Assembly (NCBI RefSeq): GCF_014904795.1
Contig: NZ_JACZFS010000047.1
Span: 1-64,000 of the forward strand
Origin: Nisaea nitritireducens
Lineage (GTDB): Bacteria > Pseudomonadota > Alphaproteobacteria > Thalassobaculales > Thalassobaculaceae
Direction of reading: 5' to 3'
DNA: 64,000 nt
The notes beneath the pieces are model-generated. The model was not told where the DNA came from. It searched no databases and saw nothing but the letters and a program-made list of their open reading frames with translations. A program made the position numbers and the translations under genes. Shown one piece after another: positions 52,805 through 61,190 of the stretch (position 1 is the first letter of the stretch; every line of letters starts with the position of its first letter).

Positions 52805-53830
52805 TTAATTCCGTCTGCGGCCACGGCGCTGGCGAGAAGATTCTTTGCTCTCTCCATCGCCGAGAAGTTCGGCTGTGGCCCCTGTCAGGGTGCCGCAAGC
52901 CGCCACGATGGCGGTCATGTCGGGAGTGCCGCCCTTGGTGTGGCCTTCCAGTGCCTGCCGCATGGCACGGACATGCTCCGGCGTGGTGCCGCAGCAGCCG
53001 CCGATAATCCGGGCGCCGAGATCGACCGCGAGACCGGCATAGGCCTGCATCAGCTCCGGGGTGCCGTTGTAGCGGACTTCGCCGTCCTCGAAGACCGGAA
53101 TGCCGCAATTGGCTTTGGAGATCAGAATGTCGTCAGCTGCGAGGCTTTCGCGGGCGCTGAGCAGGCCGACGAGCAGGTCCGACGCACCGGTGCCGCAATT
53201 GCCGCCAAAGCCGACCGGTTTCACGGCGCGCGCATGCATCATCTCCACCAGGCGCTGGGGCGTCATGCCCATCATGGTGCGGCCATTGGTATCGAAAGAG
53301 AGAGTGCAGACCGCCGGAATGCTGACCTCGTCCGCTGCGTCCAGTGCGGCCGTCAGCTCCTCTTCGGAGGAGATGGTCTCGATCCAGGCAACATTGGCAC
53401 CGCCATCCTTCAGGCCGCGCATCTGGGCGGCGAAGGCGTTCTTTCCGTCTTCTATGGTAAGCGGGCCCAGCGGCTCGTAAAGGTCGCCAGTCGGTCCTAC
53501 GCTGCCGGCATTGACGATCGTCCGGCCGCTCTCGGCAATTTCCGCCGCGAGCAGTTCGGCGGCTGCCTTGTTGATCTCGTAGACCTTGTCTTCCAGCTTG
53601 TGCAGCTTCAGCCGGTTCGCCGTGCCGCCGAATGTGTTGGTCAGGACGATGTCACTGCCTGCCTCAATGAAGTCCCGGTAATGTGCCCGGACTTTTTCAG
53701 GCTCTTCCAGATTCCACAGCTCCGGTGCGTCGCCATGTTGCAGGCCGCGTGCGAACAGGTTCGTGCCGGTGGCGCCGTCGGCCAGCAGCCAGGGGCGGGT
53801 TGCAAGCATTTCGGAGAGAAGATTTGTCAT
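52805..53830 (-). CDS. bmt: Homocysteine S-methyltransferase (betaine- or SMM-type)
   Basis: 341 aa. The zinc ligands are the Cys of GGNCGTG and the two Cys of IIGGCCGTTPEHV near the C terminus. DGATGTNLFARGLQ and SDIVLTNTFGGTANRLKLH are the usual start and homocysteine-binding motifs. It makes methionine from homocysteine with betaine or S-methylmethionine as methyl donor (not separable here). It lies upstream of the riboswitch on the same strand; its own start has no riboswitch that I can see. A basic tail (SRQRRGRRRN) ends the protein. Confidence 0.88.
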   Translation of the reverse strand: MTNLLSEMLATRPWLLADGATGTNLFARGLQHGDAPELWNLEEPEKVRAHYRDFIEAGSDIVLTNTFGGTANRLKLHKLEDKVYEINKAAAELLAAEIAESGRTIVNAGSVGPTGDLYEPLGPLTIEDGKNAFAAQMRGLKDGGANVAWIETISSEEELTAALDAADEVSIPAVCTLSFDTNGRTMMGMTPQRLVEMMHARAVKPVGFGGNCGTGASDLLVGLLSARESLAADDILISKANCGIPVFEDGEVRYNGTPELMQAYAGLAVDLGARIIGGCCGTTPEHVRAMRQALEGHTKGGTPDMTAIVAACGTLTGATAELLGDGESKESSRQRRGRRRN

Positions 53831-53974
53831 GGCGGCGGTCCCGAAGCTGGACTTGTCTCTGATTGGTAGGGCAGCATTACCGGTCTGAATACCGGATTGT
53901 AATCACGTTGATTGCGCACATGCCGACACTATGTGTCGTTGACCGCCGGTTTATCCGCACCGACAGGAGTTCTT

Positions 53975-54679
53975 ATGGCCGCCGATGTTATCGACTACCG
54001 GATCGAAGGGGATCACGCCCCGCTCCTGACAGTCACCCTGGACCCTGGCGAGGCGGTGCAGGCCGAGGCCGGCGCCATGGTGTTGATGGACCAGCACATC
54101 AAAATGACCACGGAGCTGTCCGGCGGTCTGCTTGGCGGACTGTTCCGCAAGTTCTCCGGCGAGAGTCTGTTTCTGACCTATTTCGTGAACGAAGGCGATG
54201 AACGGCAGGATGTGTCCTTTGCCGGCTCCATGCCGGGGCAGATCCGGGCCATGGACCTCAGCCAGAATGACGGTCTCTTCTATTGTCAGAGGGATGCCTA
54301 TCTCTGCAGCGCCCGCGGCGTCGATGTCTCCATCGCGCTGACCCGCAAGCTTGGCGCGGGCTTCTTCGGCGGCGAGGGACTGATCCTGCAGAAGCTGGAG
54401 GGCGACGGTCTCGCCTTCCTCAATGCCGGCGGCACACTGGTGGAGCGTGAACTTGCCGCGGGGCAACGAATCACCGTCGATACCGGCTGCCTCGTCGGTT
54501 TCTCCGGAACGTGCGACTACGACATTGCTTTCCAGAAAGGCATCAGGAATTTGGTGTTCGGTGGTGAGGGGATCTTTGTGACACACGTCACGGGCCCCGG
54601 CCGCGTCATCGTGCAGACCCAGCCGATTGCCGAACTCGCCATGTCGCTGGCCCGGCTGATGCCGAAAGAGAGCGACTGA
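53975..54679 (+). CDS. AIM24/TIGR00266-family protein
   Basis: 234 aa from the ATG at 53975, with AGGAG 5-9 nt upstream. Recognised by DPGEAVQAEAGAMVLMDQHIKMTTELSGGLLGGLFR (broken up here), SMPGQIRAMDL and the glycine-rich second half. The family is a jelly-roll-like protein found from bacteria to mitochondria; its role is not settled. It is monocistronic, convergent with rpsU. Confidence 0.85.
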   Translation: MAADVIDYRIEGDHAPLLTVTLDPGEAVQAEAGAMVLMDQHIKMTTELSGGLLGGLFRKFSGESLFLTYFVNEGDERQDVSFAGSMPGQIRAMDLSQNDGLFYCQRDAYLCSARGVDVSIALTRKLGAGFFGGEGLILQKLEGDGLAFLNAGGTLVERELAAGQRITVDTGCLVGFSGTCDYDIAFQKGIRNLVFGGEGIFVTHVTGPGRVIVQTQPIAELAMSLARLMPKESD

Positions 54680-54704
54680 TCGAGGCAAAATCCGGGAACA
54701 CAAA

Positions 54705-54732
54705 AACCGCCGCTCGGCATGCGAGGGCGGTT
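54705..54732. terminator. Bidirectional terminator between the AIM24-type gene and rpsU
   Basis: AACCGCC-GCTCG (54705-54716) pairs with CGAG-GGCGGTT (54722-54732 region). On the minus strand the hairpin is followed by TTTTTG, so it is a strong terminator for rpsU; on the plus strand the T-run is weak. Confidence 0.8.
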
Positions 54733-54782
54733 CCGTGTTTGGATCGGGTAGTTAGCCGCCGGAGCGGCGAAGCCCTGAAGCT

Positions 54783-54986
54783 CTAGAAGCCCTCGCGCTC
54801 CATGCGCTTGCGCATCAGCTTGCGGTAGCGGCGGACGGCTTCAGCCTTCTCGCGCGCCCGCTTTTCGGACGGCTTCTCAAAGTTGCGGCGCAGCTTCATT
54901 TCCCGAAAGACACCTTCGCGCTGCATCTTCTTCTTAAGCGCGCGCAGTGCCTGATCAATATTGTTATCGCGGACCGTTACATGCAC
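54783..54986 (-). CDS. rpsU: 30S ribosomal protein S21
   Basis: 67 aa from a GTG start at 54986, supported by GGAGG 9 nt upstream. The body is clear S21: [39 protein letters not shown], then a basic tail. It helps the 30S subunit bind mRNA. The longer reading frame beginning at 55163 runs through non-coding leader. The divergent def gene lies about 200 bp upstream. Confidence 0.95.
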   Translation of the reverse strand: MHVTVRDNNIDQALRALKKKMQREGVFREMKLRRNFEKPSEKRAREKAEAVRRYRKLMRKRMEREGF

Positions 54987-55226
54987 GAAACCCGACCTCC
55001 AAAACAATTGTGCGAATTCAGAACGCAGTATGCCCCGGGGAAATTCGCCCCCCTGAGACAAGAACGCGGTGTGTATCACAAGAGATTGCCGCTTGCAAAG
55101 GCCGAGCGTGCATAAATCACGCGGCTTTTGCATGGCGGCATTGCAATCTGTTCTCGGCGCCAATCTGACGCACGCACATTATAGCCGAGAGTTTACCAAA
55201 TGGGGAGAGGGTTCTATATCCATGAG

Positions 55227-55790
55227 ATGACAGCAAAACAGATCGTACGCATGGGCGCGCCGGTGCTCAGCCGCCGGGCCGATGAAATTCCGGACCCGGC
55301 CTCGGAAGAGATCGCGGCCCTTGCCGAAGACATGGCCGACTCGATGGCGGCAGCCGGTGGCGTTGGCCTCGCGGCGCCGCAAATAGGCATCCCGAAACGC
55401 ATCATTGTCTTCAAGGTGCCGGGCGAGCGGACAACGGCAGCTGCGAATGACGGACCGCTGGAGCTGCAGGTCCTGATCAATCCGGTAATCGAGCCGCTCT
55501 CTGGCGAAATGGAGCTGGGTTGGGAAGGCTGCTTGTCCATTCCCGGCCTGAAGGGCGAGGTGCCGCGCTACCGGAAGATTGCCTATCGGGGCTTCGACCT
55601 GCAGGGTGAGAAGGTACTGCGTCAGGCGGAAGGCTTTCATGCGCGTGTGATCCAGCATGAAGTCGATCATCTGGACGGTATTCTCTATCCCGAGCGGATG
55701 ACGGATATGCGCCGCTTCGGCTATGGCGAGGAACTGTTGCAGGCGGCGGTCGATGCATCGCCGGAAGACATTCGGGGAGACGGCGAATGA
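55227..55790 (+). CDS. def: Peptide deformylase
   Basis: 187 aa from the ATG at 55227 (MTAKQIVRMG is the normal beginning); an ATG at 55200 has AGAGG too close to use well. Motif 1 is GVGLAAPQIG, motif 2 EGCLSIPG with Cys102, motif 3 QHEVDHLDG with His144, Glu145 and His148: a complete metal site. It removes the formyl group from new proteins. Its TGA overlaps the ATG of the COQ9-type gene (ATGA). No fmt follows, unlike many genomes. Confidence 0.93.
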   Translation: MTAKQIVRMGAPVLSRRADEIPDPASEEIAALAEDMADSMAAAGGVGLAAPQIGIPKRIIVFKVPGERTTAAANDGPLELQVLINPVIEPLSGEMELGWEGCLSIPGLKGEVPRYRKIAYRGFDLQGEKVLRQAEGFHARVIQHEVDHLDGILYPERMTDMRRFGYGEELLQAAVDASPEDIRGDGE

Positions 55791-56476
55791 CCGAAGACAC
55801 CGATTCCGTTCTGGAACAACGCGAGGCGGAGCGCGACCGGGTGCTCGACTGCATCCTGCCGCATGTCATGTTCGACGGATGGAGCCGCAAGACCCTGCGC
55901 CATGGGGCGGAGGATGCGGGCATCTCCGTTACCGAGCTGGACCGTCTGTTTCCGGCTGGTGTCACCGACTGTATTGGCCATTTCCTGGACCGGGCCGACC
56001 GGGACATGGTGCAGGCCTTCCAGAGCCGGAACCCGTCTGCCATGAAAATCCGGGAGCGCATTGCCGCTGCCGTACGCATCCGTCTGGAGCAGGCGGCCCC
56101 ACACAAGGAAGCGGTGCGCCGGACGCTGGCCTATCTCGCTATCCCCGGTCATGGCGGGCTCGGTACCCGCAGTCTTTACAAGACAGTGGATGCGATCTGG
56201 AAGGCCGCGGGCGATACCGCGACCGATTATAATTTCTATACCAAGCGCGGGCTGCTCGCGGCGGTCTACAGCTCGACCCTACTGTTCTGGCTGAACGATA
56301 CGTCGGATGATTACGCGGAGACCTGGGCGTTTCTCGACCGCCGGATCCAGAACGTCATGCAGATCCCGAAGCTGACCGGCCGTCTGAAAGAAGCCGGCGC
56401 AAAGCTGAAGAACCCGTTCGAGGCGCTGAAAGCCTGCGCCCCGAAACGGCGTCCTCCCTTTGCAGGCGCGCGGTAG
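55787..56476 (+). CDS. COQ9-family protein (ubiquinone biosynthesis)
   Basis: 229 aa. A TetR-like N-terminal helical region is followed by the COQ9 domain: LAIPGHGGLGTRSLYKTVDAIWKAAGDTATDYNFYTKRGLLAAVYSSTLLFWL (read in pieces), then DRRIQNVMQIPKL. In eukaryotes and alphaproteobacteria COQ9 binds lipid and supports the ubiquinone hydroxylase COQ7. Its start overlaps the def stop, so the two are coupled. Confidence 0.88.
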   Translation: MTEDTDSVLEQREAERDRVLDCILPHVMFDGWSRKTLRHGAEDAGISVTELDRLFPAGVTDCIGHFLDRADRDMVQAFQSRNPSAMKIRERIAAAVRIRLEQAAPHKEAVRRTLAYLAIPGHGGLGTRSLYKTVDAIWKAAGDTATDYNFYTKRGLLAAVYSSTLLFWLNDTSDDYAETWAFLDRRIQNVMQIPKLTGRLKEAGAKLKNPFEALKACAPKRRPPFAGAR

Positions 56477-56511
56477 ATCGGCTCCCTGTGAGCTGAAGAG
56501 GCCGGGGCTGA

Positions 56512-57363
56512 TTATGTTGTCGGCAGATTGTCGATGCAGAGAGTGCGTTGCATTTCTTCCAGCGTCAGATTCTGGTTTTCGTTAGGCGAGGTGGAGGAAG
56601 GATCGCTGGGCGGCAGGTAGTCTCCATGCCGTTGCTTTCTCGAATCGGGAATAGGGATCTCGAGAGGTGTCTTGTCTAGATGCGTAAAAGTACCATCGCG
56701 ATAGCCTTTATAGCCGAGTGCCGAGCCCGCGATATCGTCTGCATAGATAAATGCTTGCAGCAGATCGCCTGCGGGATAGGCGAAACGGAGCACCTTGTCA
56801 TTCACCGATGACATGACAGTAACGCGTTTTGCTTTGGTGGCTGCTTGCCGGTACACGGCTGGATTGCTGAGGCACGTATCGTCGACGGCTCCTGCCATCA
56901 AGCAGATCTGATCAATCGATCCGTCGAATGTTCGCGGTAAGCCTTTGATGGTTTCCAAGGCAACGCGGCACCCTTTGCTGTGAGCCGTGAACGACAATGT
57001 GGGTTTCGAAAGCCTGTCCCAGGTCTCCCTTATATAGGCGCTAAAAGATGACGCCGTATCATCGGCGTCTACACCTTCGAACGAATAACCGAGGGGGCCA
57101 AAATAGCTGTCTCCGGGCCAGAGAACGCCAACCAGGGCGTCTCTTCCTGAGGTGGCAAGTCCGTCCGCCAAACGTGAAAGCGAGACAATGCCTTCGTCCC
57201 TGCTGACGTTAAATCCATGAATCAGGAAGACGATGTCCTTGGCTGCACTCAGGTCTGCTTCTGAGCAGGAACTTTCTCCGATTGGAATGAATTCCGGTCT
57301 GCTTCTAACCGCTCCACCGACACGGCTCATCCGGAAGTCCAAGATGCATTTGACCGGGCTCAT
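56512..57363 (-). CDS. DUF900-like alpha/beta-hydrolase
   Basis: 283 aa from the ATG at 57363, which overlaps the TGA of the upstream membrane-protein gene as ATGA. The alpha/beta-hydrolase core shows IVFLIHGFNVSRDEG (oxyanion loop) and TAHSKGCRVAL as nucleophile elbow with Ser in HSKG. The general pattern resembles DUF900 (HGFNV) lipases/esterases. The ~60 C-terminal residues are polar and rich in Pro/Asn. It is part of a two-gene unit with no known partner, and its substrate is unknown. Confidence 0.7.
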   Translation of the reverse strand: MSPVKCILDFRMSRVGGAVRSRPEFIPIGESSCSEADLSAAKDIVFLIHGFNVSRDEGIVSLSRLADGLATSGRDALVGVLWPGDSYFGPLGYSFEGVDADDTASSFSAYIRETWDRLSKPTLSFTAHSKGCRVALETIKGLPRTFDGSIDQICLMAGAVDDTCLSNPAVYRQAATKAKRVTVMSSVNDKVLRFAYPAGDLLQAFIYADDIAGSALGYKGYRDGTFTHLDKTPLEIPIPDSRKQRHGDYLPPSDPSSTSPNENQNLTLEEMQRTLCIDNLPTT

Positions 57364-58070
57364 CGAAGCTGTTTCAGCTGTTTGCCGTATGCCTGAAGGC
57401 TGGAGGCTATGTCTTTTGCGACTGGCGCTATCGGCACGGCAATGAAGCCAATCAGCAGGCTCAGGAAGAAGAAACTCCAGTCGATGGAGGTGGATGTGCC
57501 GGTACTGATCCCGCTTCCAAGATATTGATTTCCGCATAAACCGATCAAGACCGAGATCAGGAGGGCGAATCCAGCCGCACTGATACGGTTGAAGGCCGTG
57601 TGATGCGCCTCTGCGAGACCGAGTAGGGCTTCGATCCGTGTGTCGACGGCTGTCTCAAAGCGGGCAAGTGTATTGCGTTCCGGATCCGTAAGCTCTTCCG
57701 ACTTGGAAATTTTCCCGGCGATTAACGTAAGAGCCTTGGCGTCTATGCTCCCGAGATGCGCGGCCATCACTTTAGCTGTGTCCGGAGTGAGGCCGATACG
57801 GACGCCTTGGCGCAGCGTTTTTCCTAACTCACCCTTGGCGCGTCCGTTGAGATATTGAGCCCTGATCAGTTCTTCCGATGCTTCTCCATAGGCGTATTCG
57901 AGAGCCCCTTCCAGAAACGTCAATCGATCCTTGATATGGGTGAGGCCTCTGATGGCGAATCTGGGCCAGATCTTCAGTGCGTCCACGATCCCGAAACATG
58001 CGGTTCCGAGCGCGCCCGCCGCGAGGACGACGGTCGCAAGTATTTCCACAAGGCCCATTGTGTCGGCCAT
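57360..58070 (-). CDS. Hypothetical membrane protein paired with the hydrolase
   Basis: 236 aa. Hydrophobic segments lie at about 6-30, 165-185 and 195-215, with a long soluble, helical region (about 35-155; coiled-coil-like, rich in Glu/Lys/Arg) between. The C terminus is basic. No family recognised. Its TGA overlaps the ATG of the hydrolase gene, so the pair is coupled and probably works together at the membrane. The pair is flanked by housekeeping genes and has slightly less extreme GC than they do. Confidence 0.7.
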   Translation of the reverse strand: MADTMGLVEILATVVLAAGALGTACFGIVDALKIWPRFAIRGLTHIKDRLTFLEGALEYAYGEASEELIRAQYLNGRAKGELGKTLRQGVRIGLTPDTAKVMAAHLGSIDAKALTLIAGKISKSEELTDPERNTLARFETAVDTRIEALLGLAEAHHTAFNRISAAGFALLISVLIGLCGNQYLGSGISTGTSTSIDWSFFFLSLLIGFIAVPIAPVAKDIASSLQAYGKQLKQLR

Positions 58071-58216
58071 GGCTCTAATCTCCCGACGTGTTCTTTATCT
58101 CCCCTGATCCGCCAGCAGAGTATCTCAGTTTGGTTTTAAATTGCATTGTTAAATACACGTAAATAGGGAGTTCCGAGTTGCAGAATGGAAGCTTTGTTTT
58201 ATGCCGGGGGGGAAGA

Positions 58217-58247
58217 AAAACGGCGCGGAGATTCTCCGCGCCGTTTT
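58217..58247. terminator. Rho-independent terminator after the amidase gene
   Basis: AAAACGGCGCGGAG (58217-58230) / CTCCGCGCCGTTTT (58234-58247) with a 3-nt loop; TTTTT follows on the minus strand. It ends the minus-strand operon of amidase and DUF2848. Confidence 0.9.
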
Positions 58248-58271
58248 CTCTTATCGATGTTTAAGGGGTGG

Positions 58272-59618
58272 TTAGCGCGTCAGAACAGCCTCAATGCCGG
58301 CGGCGACTGACAAGGTCTTCGCATCACCCATCGTCTCGCCCATGACCATCAGGCCGACCGGTGCCGTGCCTGCTTCGTGGCAGGGCAGGGAGACGGCGGA
58401 GCGGTCGAGGAAGTTGCCGAGGGACGGGTTGCGCAGCATCAGCAGGTTCGTCGTGTGGTAGAGGTGCTCGTCGGTCTCAAGGCTGGCGATGCTCGGAGCG
58501 ATTTGCGGCACGGTCGGCATCAGCACGGCGTCGTAGTCCCGCGTTGCCGCATTGGCGACGGTCTGGATCTCGACCCGGCGCCGGCTCAGGATCACATAAT
58601 CTGCTGCCGTCATTTTAGCGCCGCCCTGGATACGGCTGGCCACACGCGGGTCATAGGCGCTTTCCTTGCGGGACAGCAGCTCGCGGTGGATTGCATAGGC
58701 CTCGGTCGGGGCGAAACCACCCGCCTTGTTGGAAGCCGGGATCTCCAGCAGCCATTCGAAGCTCTTCTCTTCCAGCAGCGCCCCGGCGGCCGACAGTTTG
58801 TCGAGCGCGGCCTCGAAAGCCTTGGCGACATGCTCGTCCATATCGTCCATCACCATGGTGCCCGGCACCACGAGACGCATGCCCTTGACCGAAAGCGGTG
58901 CGACCTCCGATGGCGCCTCTCCGGCCATGATCGCATCCAGCAATGCGCAGCAATCGACGGAGCGGGCCAGCGGGCCGATGGAATCGAGCGCCCATGACAG
59001 CGGGAAAGCACCATCGGTCGGCACCCGGCGGGCCGTTGGCTTGAAACCGGTCAGACCGTTCAGCGCAGAGGGGATGCGCACCGACCCGCCGGTGTCCGTG
59101 CCGATGCCCGCGGCAGCCATACCGTCGGTGACGGAGATCGCGGCGCCGGAGGATGAGCCACCCGGAATGCGGCCGGTCTCCCGGTCGAACGGGTTTTTCG
59201 GCGTGCCGTAATGCGGGTTGAGGCCGAGGCCGGAGAAGGCGAACTCGGTCATGTTGGTGCGGCCGAGGATCACCGCACCGGCGGCCCGGAGGCGGGCAAC
59301 GACCGGCGCGTCCTCGTCGGCTGCCGGCTCACCCTTGCGGGCGACGGATCCGGCCATCGTGACGCGGCCCCTGATGTCGAACAGATCCTTCACCGAAATA
59401 GGGATACCCGCGAGCGCGGAGGGTACTACGCCCGAAGCGCGCAGAGCGTCGCTTGCTTTCGCAGCAGCACGGGCGGGATCGGCAAAAACATCGGTATAGG
59501 CCCTGCCGCCTTCACCCTTTGCATCCCCGATCCGGGCGAGGGCTTCCTCCGTCAGTTTCTCCGAGCTTGTTTTTCCGGCGGCAAGATCGGCGGCGAGGTC
59601 TTTCAGGGGGGCGAACAT
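58272..59618 (-). CDS. Amidase of the amidase-signature family
   Basis: 448 aa. The Ser-cisSer-Lys triad is complete: Lys77 (ISVKDLFD), cis-Ser155 (PGGSSSG) and nucleophile Ser179 (DTGGSVRIP). It hydrolyses an amide; the substrate is unknown. The sequence is more like stand-alone catabolic amidases than GatA (no gatB/gatC nearby). It lies 4 bp after the DUF2848 gene on the same strand, so they form one operon. Confidence 0.92.
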   Translation of the reverse strand: MFAPLKDLAADLAAGKTSSEKLTEEALARIGDAKGEGGRAYTDVFADPARAAAKASDALRASGVVPSALAGIPISVKDLFDIRGRVTMAGSVARKGEPAADEDAPVVARLRAAGAVILGRTNMTEFAFSGLGLNPHYGTPKNPFDRETGRIPGGSSSGAAISVTDGMAAAGIGTDTGGSVRIPSALNGLTGFKPTARRVPTDGAFPLSWALDSIGPLARSVDCCALLDAIMAGEAPSEVAPLSVKGMRLVVPGTMVMDDMDEHVAKAFEAALDKLSAAGALLEEKSFEWLLEIPASNKAGGFAPTEAYAIHRELLSRKESAYDPRVASRIQGGAKMTAADYVILSRRRVEIQTVANAATRDYDAVLMPTVPQIAPSIASLETDEHLYHTTNLLMLRNPSLGNFLDRSAVSLPCHEAGTAPVGLMVMGETMGDAKTLSVAAGIEAVLTR

Positions 59619-59622
59619 GGGC

Positions 59623-60312
59623 TTAACTCACAAGTGGCAGGGAATGAATATCGTAGGCGTGGGAAATCGTGGCGCCGCGAACCGGGTCCTCGATCTCCAT
59701 GGCAAAACGGCTGGCGGGACGAATACCGCCGATGGCGGCGAAGGTGCCGAGCATCATGACAGAACCGGATGGCAGGGCGCCATTGGCATAAAGTTCCATC
59801 ATTTCCTCCGGGCGGCGCATGGCGGCAAGCGCTCCGTCCTGATAGGGGACTTCGGTACCGTCAATAGTGGCGCGAGCCCTGAGCCGGAGATCGTCCCAGT
59901 GATCCAGCAGATCGTCGAGCGGCCAGGCTTCCCGGGCGAGAATTTTTGGGCACATCTGTTTTGAGCCGGCGACCGAATAGGTCTCGGCGGCGCGGTCTGT
60001 GTGATCGGAGCCGACGGTCACCCAGATGCCTTCATCGGTGGAGACCAGCACGGCCTCGACTTCACCCGACGTATCCGGACCGACAACCTGGATGGCGTCA
60101 TCCTGCATCAGCACATTGACGGCGTTGCGATAGAACAGCGGCGTTTCGCTCGGCGGGGTGACGCCAATGGCTTTCAACTCGTCGATGTGATGCTGGAGCG
60201 CGCCCGTATCACGGCCGGTCCAGCCGCCGACGATCAGGTCGGACACTGCGACAGCCAGCATGCCGCCGTCGGGTTTTTCAAATCGAAGCGTAACCGTGGC
60301 GCCGTCGCGCAT
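59623..60312 (-). CDS. DUF2848 protein
   Basis: 229 aa, no signal or membrane segment. Matches DUF2848 in overall length and in WTGRDTGALQHHIDELKAIGV, SDHTDRAAE and LGTFAAIGGIRP. The family has a fumarylacetoacetate-hydrolase-like look and is often beside amidases and amide-degradation genes; its reaction is unknown. First gene of the two-gene operon with the amidase. Confidence 0.78.
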   Translation of the reverse strand: MRDGATVTLRFEKPDGGMLAVAVSDLIVGGWTGRDTGALQHHIDELKAIGVTPPSETPLFYRNAVNVLMQDDAIQVVGPDTSGEVEAVLVSTDEGIWVTVGSDHTDRAAETYSVAGSKQMCPKILAREAWPLDDLLDHWDDLRLRARATIDGTEVPYQDGALAAMRRPEEMMELYANGALPSGSVMMLGTFAAIGGIRPASRFAMEIEDPVRGATISHAYDIHSLPLVS

Positions 60313-60324
60313 GAGCGGTTCCCC

Positions 60325-60879
60325 CTATATCGTCGGATCGGTAGCCGATACGGCAAGAGAAGAAACGATATCCACTTCCGGTGCGTCGGGAAAGACGGCG
60401 GCGAGCAGTTTTACAAGAGTTTCACGCAGCGGCGGTCCTGGCGGCTGACCGACGGCTGCCAGATAGTGTGTCAGGTTATTTATGCCCGTCTGAAGAAGCG
60501 GTGCCTCCGGATCGGAAGACAGGGTGCTGAAGCGCTCGTAAAGTCTGCTCTGCTGGATTTTTTCAGCGTCGAACTCAAGCGCGGCAAGTTGCTTGCGGAA
60601 GCTTGCGATGTGCTCGTCTGCGGTTTTAGGTTTCAGGTGCCGGCGGATCGCGCGCAGAGGCACAATCACCGGATCCGCCCATTCTCTGGCGAGAGCAATT
60701 GCTTGATCAGTTTGGGCTCGGTCAAGAGCGGTCCCGCGGGAGCCCAGCCAGCAGCAAAGCAGGATAAGGTTCACGTCGAGCCCGAAGCGGTCCTGCAGAG
60801 CCAGGCATCCGGCGGCCACGTCTTCCCGACTATAGGTCGCGAGGGAATAGATCCAGAATGGGGTGTCAGGCACGCTCAT
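60325..60879 (-). CDS. TIGR02444-family protein
   Basis: 184 aa, helical and soluble. The N terminus SVPDTPFWIYSLATYSREDVAAGCLALQDRFGLDVNLILLCCWLG (in pieces) is characteristic of TIGR02444, a proteobacterial family of unknown function. It is 12 bp upstream of the DUF2848 gene on the same strand but may have its own promoter. Divergent from the DUF465 gene. Confidence 0.85.
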   Translation of the reverse strand: MSVPDTPFWIYSLATYSREDVAAGCLALQDRFGLDVNLILLCCWLGSRGTALDRAQTDQAIALAREWADPVIVPLRAIRRHLKPKTADEHIASFRKQLAALEFDAEKIQQSRLYERFSTLSSDPEAPLLQTGINNLTHYLAAVGQPPGPPLRETLVKLLAAVFPDAPEVDIVSSLAVSATDPTI

Positions 60880-60971
60880 ACGTCTTGTCTAGCATGCAAA
60901 AGCGCCCTACCAAACTATTGTGCTTTGCGATATGACAGACCGTCTCATCATACAAATTGTAACGGATTGCC

Positions 60972-61178
60972 TTGTTGGAACAGGACCGCGAAGAACTGTC
61001 CCGCCGGCTCGAAGAGCTGAAGATAGAACACCGGGACCTTGATGACGTGATCGCGCGTCTGGCGGAAGACGGCCCGTTCAATCAGCTCCAGATCCAGCGC
61101 TTGAAAAAACGCAAGCTGCTCCTGAAAGATCAGATGATCAGGCTTGAGAGCGAGTTGCTTCCAGACATCATCGCGTGA
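60972..61178 (+). CDS. DUF465 (YdcH-type) small coiled-coil protein
   Basis: 68 aa, TTG start at 60972 (or 60975). Two helices: RRLEELKIEHRDLDDVIARL and LQIQRLKKRKLLLKDQMIRLESELLPDIIA, the typical YdcH hairpin. Function unknown; common in alphaproteobacteria. No clear ribosome site. Convergent with the aminotransferase gene. Confidence 0.8.
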   Translation: MLEQDREELSRRLEELKIEHRDLDDVIARLAEDGPFNQLQIQRLKKRKLLLKDQMIRLESELLPDIIA

Positions 61179-61190
61179 ACCGATTGGCCC

